The notes under the pieces are model-generated. The model searched no databases, was not told the origin of the DNA, and saw only the letters and a list, made by a program, of their open reading frames with translations. 48,841 nt of DNA from Woeseiaceae bacterium. Its GTDB lineage: Bacteria; Pseudomonadota; Gammaproteobacteria; Steroidobacterales; Woeseiaceae. A program made the position numbers and the translations under genes. The stretch lies in contig JANQMR010000027.1 of NCBI GenBank assembly GCA_028279985.1, positions 1 to 48,841 of the forward strand, read 5' to 3'. How positions within the stretch are numbered: position 1 is the stretch's first letter; the number at the start of each line of letters is the position of its first letter. Positions 44,851 through 48,841 of the stretch are shown piece after piece.

Positions 44851-45112
44851 GCAGCCGGCAGCTCGAACGGACGATGTCAAAGGATAAGGTATCTTTGAGT
44901 CGCGGCTGGCGGCTGGAACGAAGGATGTCGGTCAATAGGGTGTCTTTTAGAGTTGCGGCTGGCTGCTGGTAACAACGGATGTCGGTCGGCAGGGTGTCTT
45001 TATAGAGTCGCGGCTGGCTGCTGGTAACAACCGATGTCGGTCGGCAGGGTGTCTTTATAGGGTCGCGGCTGGCTGCTGGTAACAACGGATGTCGGTCGAC
45101 AGGGTATCGACG
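44851..45112. repeat. 55-bp tandem array upstream of queC (about 4.8 units)
   Basis: The anchor GCGGCTGG recurs at 44902, 44955, 45010 and 45065 (periods 53, 55, 55), and a diverged unit occupies 44851-44901. Each unit has the blocks GGCTGGCTGCTGGTAACAAC, GGATGTCGGTC and CAGGGTGTCTTTATAG. Units at 44955-45064 are nearly identical. The array makes up most of the 458-bp spacer 44820-45277; the remainder holds the small remnant at 45115-45208. Not CRISPR: units abut without spacers. Confidence 0.95.
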
Positions 45113-45114
45113 AA

Positions 45115-45208
45115 TTATATCTCAAGCACCTTCGCACCGCGGATGCGGCCCGAGCAGCGAAGATTCGACCGCCGGATCCGCGATACCGTCGAGCAACATC
45201 GCACGCAT
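45115..45208 (-). pseudogene. possible remnant of a zinc-type alcohol dehydrogenase
   Basis: On the minus strand AAAGGAG (45222-45216) is seven bases before an ATG opening MRAMLLDGIADPAV, which resembles the first residues of medium-chain zinc alcohol dehydrogenases; this frame stops at 45122 after 28 codons. A different frame over the same bases ends GRIRGAKVLEI and TAA (45115), which resembles the last residues of the same family. A large internal deletion with a frame change would explain both. It may equally be a chance 28-residue ORF. Confidence 0.3.
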
Positions 45209-45277
45209 TTCGCGACTCCTTTACCCCCCGCGCGCCACGGTATATGGTGCGCGCTCGACCGGTAGACAGGCCCGATT

Positions 45278-45868
45278 ATGCACCGTGACGAGCGTTCGAT
45301 GTCCGTCGTTGCCGCCCTGCGCGACTCTAGTGTCCTCGAATCCGAGCTGCTGAACAGCGAACGTATCGAGCGTCGCTTCGGCAACTATGCGATCGACCTC
45401 ATCGAGCACGACGAGACGCTCAGGCGCTCGAACCTGTACAGCATCTCGAACGGCGTCCGCGTCTGCCGCACGTTTGCCGTCGTCCGTTTCGGGAAACCCG
45501 GCGACGACCTCGTCGCGCCGGAGCACGCGGAGATCGTCGCCGGCCGTTCCATCGGCGCCATTTTCAAGACGCGTGGCTGGGAAATGCGCAAGAAAACGCT
45601 GTTCACCGGCGAGCTGCGCCTGGATGGTCCCGAACATCCGGTTGCAAGACTGATGTGCCTCGATGCGCCGACCGACGTGGCAATGCACGCGTACCGGTTG
45701 TTGTTGCAAAAAGACAGCCGATCGGTGGACTACGCGAGCATTGCCGAGGTTCACCATCCGGATTACCTCGAGCACGAAGACCTGCGAAGGCTGTATCCGC
45801 TGGACGCAGACGCAGCACTGGATGCCGGCGACGTCGAACGCCTGATCGCCATGGTCGCCGGCCGCTAG
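45278..45868 (+). CDS. conserved hypothetical protein
   Basis: A 196-residue soluble protein. The middle (ERRFGNYAIDLIEHD, RSNLYSISNGVRVCRTFAVVRF, HAEIVAGRSIGAIFKTRGW) looks like a conserved alpha/beta domain, and the C-terminal HPDYLEHEDLRRLYPLD is acidic. It has some flavour of UbiC-like folds but I cannot support that assignment. The first ATG is 45278; M8 (45299) is possible. A TATATG lies 32 bp upstream. The compact, in-frame codon use and length support a real gene. Confidence 0.75.
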   Translation: MHRDERSMSVVAALRDSSVLESELLNSERIERRFGNYAIDLIEHDETLRRSNLYSISNGVRVCRTFAVVRFGKPGDDLVAPEHAEIVAGRSIGAIFKTRGWEMRKKTLFTGELRLDGPEHPVARLMCLDAPTDVAMHAYRLLLQKDSRSVDYASIAEVHHPDYLEHEDLRRLYPLDADAALDAGDVERLIAMVAGR

Positions 45869-46072
45869 CGCCCTGTCCCACCGATAGCTGGCCGTGTCGG
45901 TGTGGATTCTTGTGTCTGGCGCGGCGCATTCCGTGTCGGGGCGCCGAACCGATTGCGCATTTCACCGAAATGTTTCCGCAACATCGAGGTTAAGGCGCGG
46001 TTCAGCTATGCCGCGCTAGTCTGGCCGCCAAGGTCGATCGATGTGTCGGCATGAAAGCTGCCGGGAGTACCA

Positions 46073-47740
46073 ATGAGAACACGAGCCCGAGACACCTTTA
46101 CCCGCCTGGCGCTGGCATCGGCGCTGTTGTCGGCCGCGCTCACGCCGGGCCTCGCCCAAACACCGGTATACGAGGTACCGGTCGACGAGCAGGGTCGCCC
46201 GGTCGGCGACTACGAAGCCGCCGAGCTCACCGGGGACGAGGGCATTCCCCTGTTATCTGCTGGGGAGCTCGCAGACCTCGTCGGACCGATAGCGCTTTAT
46301 CCCGACGACCTGCTCGCAATTGTCCTGCCGGCCTCCACGTATCCGTTGCAGCTCGTCGAGGCGCACCGTTTCCTCGACGCACTGGCGGACGATCCGTCGT
46401 TGAAACCCGACGACGACTGGGACGATTCCGTCGTTGCGTTGATCAACTATCCGGAGGTCGTGGCACTTCTGAACGAGGACCTGGACTGGACCTGGCGGCT
46501 CGGCGAAGCGGTCGTCGCACAGCAGGCCGACGTCGTTTCGGCGGTCCAGGGGTTTCGCGAACGCGCTTACGCGGCCGGCAACCTGCATAGCGACGGCCGT
46601 CAGTTGGTTGCCCGAAACGACGACGTCATCGAAATCACCCCGGTTGCCGAAGACGTCATCTACGTACCCTACTACGAGCCGGAAAAAGTCGTGGTCTACC
46701 AACCGCGCGTCGTTTATCACTATCATCCGCGCCCGTATCCGGTGTACTACTACCCGTATCCGAGCTGGCATTCTTTCCACAGCGGCTTTTTCTGGGGCGT
46801 GACGACCGCTTACACGATCGGCTGGCTGTCCGACCGGGTACACGTTCATCACCACAGTTATTACGGGCATCCGTATTACGGCAGGAGCTACCGGGACCGC
46901 TGGTGGTATCGCCGTCCGTCGATCCACGTGCACAATTCAATTTACGTGAACCGCTACGACTATGGCCGGACTCATCGTTATCGGCATGGCGACTACTGGC
47001 GGCCGCGTCATCACCGCCGTCTGCACAGCTCGAATCAGCGGATTACTCGTAACCGGCACTACACGGACGCGGGTTCGCGGCCCATCCCGCGGACAAGGCC
47101 GCGAGCGAGCTCGCGGAGCGTCTCCGAGTCGAGGACTGTCCACCGACCGGCGACGGTTCACCGAAGCGGTGACCGCCGGACCACGGTGTCGGGTCATACG
47201 GTCCGGCGAGACGCAACGTCGCATCGATCCGGGTCGCATCGGTCCGGCGACACGACGCGAAACTACTCGACACGCCGCGACACGGCGACGGTCACGCGCC
47301 AGCGTAGCGTTTCGCAGAAGAGCGCCGGTCGCGGGAACATAATCCGCAACGACACAACGCGCGAACAGCGTTCGAGCCGACAACGTTCGGCGAACGTGGA
47401 ATCGCAGCGCCGTGTCGTAAGACGGGCGCCGAGTCATCCGGTGGATCGCAGAGCCGAGCGCCAGTCGCAACCGTCACAAGTACGACAGGCGCCGTCGAGT
47501 CGACCAAAAGTACGACAGGCACCATCGAGCCGGCAGCGGCAGGAGGTCGCTCAGACCAGAGCGGTCCGATCCGGCGTGCCCCGGACGAGGACGGCGGAAC
47601 CGAGGGCAGCCCAAACCAGGGCAAGTCGGTCGAAGACGACGCAGCCTCGAACGAGGCAATCGACGACCACGCAATCCCGGCAGAGTGCCCGCCAGGTTGC
47701 CCGACGCGACGACTCGCACCGGCACCACCGAAACCGTTAA
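46073..47740 (+). CDS. DUF3300 family secreted protein with a basic tail
   Basis: A 555-residue protein with a signal peptide ([18 protein letters not shown]). The DUF3300 domain follows ([50 protein letters not shown]). Next comes a Tyr/Pro/His-rich stretch (residues 215-330), including a hydrophobic Gly-rich turn, and then about 220 residues of low-complexity Arg/Ser/Thr/Gln. The tail is extremely basic, so it may bind nucleic acid, lipopolysaccharide or acidic polymers (inference). GGGAG precedes the ATG. Longer tails than usual make this copy odd. Confidence 0.85.
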   Translation: MRTRARDTFTRLALASALLSAALTPGLAQTPVYEVPVDEQGRPVGDYEAAELTGDEGIPLLSAGELADLVGPIALYPDDLLAIVLPASTYPLQLVEAHRFLDALADDPSLKPDDDWDDSVVALINYPEVVALLNEDLDWTWRLGEAVVAQQADVVSAVQGFRERAYAAGNLHSDGRQLVARNDDVIEITPVAEDVIYVPYYEPEKVVVYQPRVVYHYHPRPYPVYYYPYPSWHSFHSGFFWGVTTAYTIGWLSDRVHVHHHSYYGHPYYGRSYRDRWWYRRPSIHVHNSIYVNRYDYGRTHRYRHGDYWRPRHHRRLHSSNQRITRNRHYTDAGSRPIPRTRPRASSRSVSESRTVHRPATVHRSGDRRTTVSGHTVRRDATSHRSGSHRSGDTTRNYSTRRDTATVTRQRSVSQKSAGRGNIIRNDTTREQRSSRQRSANVESQRRVVRRAPSHPVDRRAERQSQPSQVRQAPSSRPKVRQAPSSRQRQEVAQTRAVRSGVPRTRTAEPRAAQTRASRSKTTQPRTRQSTTTQSRQSARQVARRDDSHRHHRNR

Positions 47741-47913
47741 TCCCGGGCCGACCCGGTGGACCCGGTGGACGATTGTCGACGCGGCAGGCGCCCGGCATTT
47801 CTCAATGCCCCCCGCAAAACGAACTCGATCTGCGCATTGAGACTGCGCAGATCGTCGTTAGCCCATCGCCGCAAGGCCCGCGACAAGCCCAACGGCAGAA
47901 GTAGCCAAAAACT
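47737..47913 (-). pseudogene. small ribbon-helix-helix-like (Arc-type) protein, probably broken
   Basis: A 58-codon minus frame between TAG 47916-47914 and TAA 47739-47737. It reads [20 protein letters not shown] then [15 protein letters not shown], a pattern I know from short proteobacterial Arc-like proteins (RWAxDDLRSxNAQIEFLLRxALxxAGR). Family members have roughly ten more N-terminal residues, and here the matching SFWLLLPL follows directly after the in-frame TAG. No ATG or good ribosome-binding site exists; TTG codons at 47892 or 47886 are the only starts. It overlaps the DUF3300 stop by 4 bp. Confidence 0.5.
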
Positions 47914-47932
47914 CTAAAGAGACCGCGTCGAG

Positions 47933-47960
47933 AAACAAAAAGGCCTCCCGACGGAGGCCT
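47933..47960 (-). terminator. strong intrinsic terminator after the sensor kinase gene
   Basis: On the minus strand AGGCCTCC-GTCG-GGAGGCCT is followed by TTTTTGTTTC: an 8-bp perfect stem, 4-base loop and T-tract. It ends the kinase transcript about 130 bp after its stop and lies just before the small Arc-like frame. The remaining sequence, 47961-48088, shows no gene. Confidence 0.85.
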
Positions 47961-48088
47961 GCAAGGTGCCTGACGATTTGGGGGAGTCGTCAGCTCATCG
48001 ACAGCAGTGATGCGTGGGTATTGCTGTGATCCGTTGCAGTGAAGATTTAAGCGCAACAAGATTGCAGGATAATGACATCCAAACGGCG

Positions 48089-48841
48089 CTAAACCGGCAA
48101 GCGGACCTCGAAACACGTACCCGGTTCGTCAGGCTCGACCAGGGACAAGGTGCCGCCGTGAGCGCGCGCAACCAGGGTCGCAAGATACAGACCCAGGCCC
48201 GTCCCGCCCGTTTCCCGCGCCCTGGACGGGTCGCCCCGGTAAAAGGGCTCTCCGAGCCGCTCGAGCTCTTCCGCCGGAATGCCGGGCCCGTTGTCCCGAA
48301 CCCGCAACACGAGTTCAGGCGGGTCCACTATCGCACTGAGAACCACCGGACCCGAGTCTTCCGGCGCATGGCGCAAGGCATTGCTCAACAGGTTCTTGAG
48401 CAGCAGCGAAACCCGTGGCTCGTCGATGCTCGCGCTGAGATCGGGATCCTCGAGCTCGACCTGTATGCGATTGCGGTCGCGGGCGAAATAGTCGTGCAGC
48501 AAAGCGTCGATCAGCGCGGCGATTCTAACCTCGGAACGGAGGATTTCGGCATGCCGGCTGTTGAGCCTTTCGGCCTCGAGCAGCGAGCCCACGATCTTTT
48601 CCATCTCGTCGACTTCGGCCTTGATCGACGCCCGGTCCGCTTCCCTTTCAATGAACTCGGTGGCGAGATTGAGTCGCGACAGCGGCGTGCGCAATTCGTG
48701 ACTGATGCCGAGCAGCAGCGCCCGCTTCGCGTCGAGCATGCTCTCCACGTTGTACGCGAGCTGATTGATGTCGCCCGCCAGATCGCCCAGTTGATCGTGG
48801 CGGATGTTGGTGATGCGGTAGTCGAAGTGACCGCGGCCGAT
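48089..48841 (-). CDS. sensor histidine kinase, C-terminal part (cut by window edge)
   Basis: Visible: the end of a HAMP linker (HFDYRITNIRHDQLGDLAGD), the dimerisation domain with phospho-acceptor His in GISHELRTPLSRLNL, and the ATPase domain with the N box LLLKNLLSNALRHAPE, G1 RDNGPGIP, F box LGEPFYRGD and G2 GGTGLGLYLA. About 250 residues are shown; the N-terminal sensor and membrane segments lie beyond the window. The stop at 48089 is intact. The HAMP-HisKA-HATPase order is that of EnvZ/CpxA-like kinases; the partner regulator is not visible here. Confidence 0.96.
   Translation of the reverse strand: MGRGHFDYRITNIRHDQLGDLAGDINQLAYNVESMLDAKRALLLGISHELRTPLSRLNLATEFIEREADRASIKAEVDEMEKIVGSLLEAERLNSRHAEILRSEVRIAALIDALLHDYFARDRNRIQVELEDPDLSASIDEPRVSLLLKNLLSNALRHAPEDSGPVVLSAIVDPPELVLRVRDNGPGIPAEELERLGEPFYRGDPSRARETGGTGLGLYLATLVARAHGGTLSLVEPDEPGTCFEVRLPV

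Noticed and set aside
44816..45085. 89-codon minus frame across the 55-bp array
   Set aside because: It only reads the tandem repeat; the 53/55-bp period changes frame from unit to unit, so it is not a repeat protein.
44851..45112. CRISPR array
   Set aside because: Units abut one another with no variable spacers and no cas genes are present.
47826..47854. Perfect 11-bp stem, 7-base loop hairpin
   Set aside because: It falls inside the Arc-like small frame (codons for [11 protein letters not shown]) and has no T-tract on either strand, so I do not call it a terminator.

Overview
The window reads as core chromosome of a GC-rich gammaproteobacterium. Support comes from the tol-pal/ruvABC/yebC block, the fused thrA with thrB and thrC, sucAB-lpdA, a RelA with a decayed hydrolase half, TatD, RarA, ArfB and a proteobacterial-type QueE, all closest to gammaproteobacterial versions as I know them. 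A tandem pair of DUF1538 membrane proteins (related to a reported Na+/H+ antiporter from Halomonas) hints at a marine or salt-exposed lifestyle, but I cannot name a genus. I see no phage, transposon or CRISPR array.

Layout. 1-10400 (mostly +): the end of purB, a PLD-like unknown, nudJ, mnmA, acnA, a DUF2333 protein, then a YgjP-type metallopeptidase and a secreted repeat protein on the minus strand, tatD, a small membrane protein and an amphi-Trp protein. 10500-13250 (-): two DUF1538 membrane proteins followed by a PII-like protein, a CBS protein and a DUF427 protein. 13389-18813 (-): a NERD protein and thrABC. 18940-27356 (-): tRNA-Lys, cpoB, pal, tolB, tolA, tolR, tolQ, ybgC, ruvB, ruvA, ruvC, yebC, many of them overlapping by a few bases. 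27368-31722: a YfaZ-like outer-membrane protein divergent from relA and a Na+:alanine-type symporter. 31877-38953 (-): rarA, lpdA, sucB, sucA. 39069-41716: DUF5658 protein, cytochrome c lipoprotein, CPBP membrane protease and, convergent with it, a 63-residue peptide with a double-glycine leader. 42015-48841: arfB, an unknown membrane protein, queE, queC, a 55-bp tandem array, two probable gene remnants, an unknown protein, a DUF3300 protein and the 3' part of a sensor kinase gene.

How the genes work together. AcnA, SucAB and Lpd are TCA-cycle enzymes. ThrABC make threonine from aspartate semialdehyde precursors. TolQRAB-Pal-CpoB link envelope layers during division. RuvABC and RarA process stalled or recombining DNA. 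QueE and QueC act in succession toward preQ0. RelA senses starvation.

The most interesting points are: (1) the DUF1538 pair followed by a PII-like and a CBS protein, which suggests a nucleotide-gated ion transporter; (2) the orphan double-glycine peptide beside a CPBP protease; (3) unrelated short tandem repeats, repeatedly of 14-bp period, that sit in gene spacers; (4) an A-rich patch in relA containing an in-frame A AAA AAC heptamer; (5) small remnants (alcohol-dehydrogenase-like and ribbon-helix-helix-like) in spacers that look empty.
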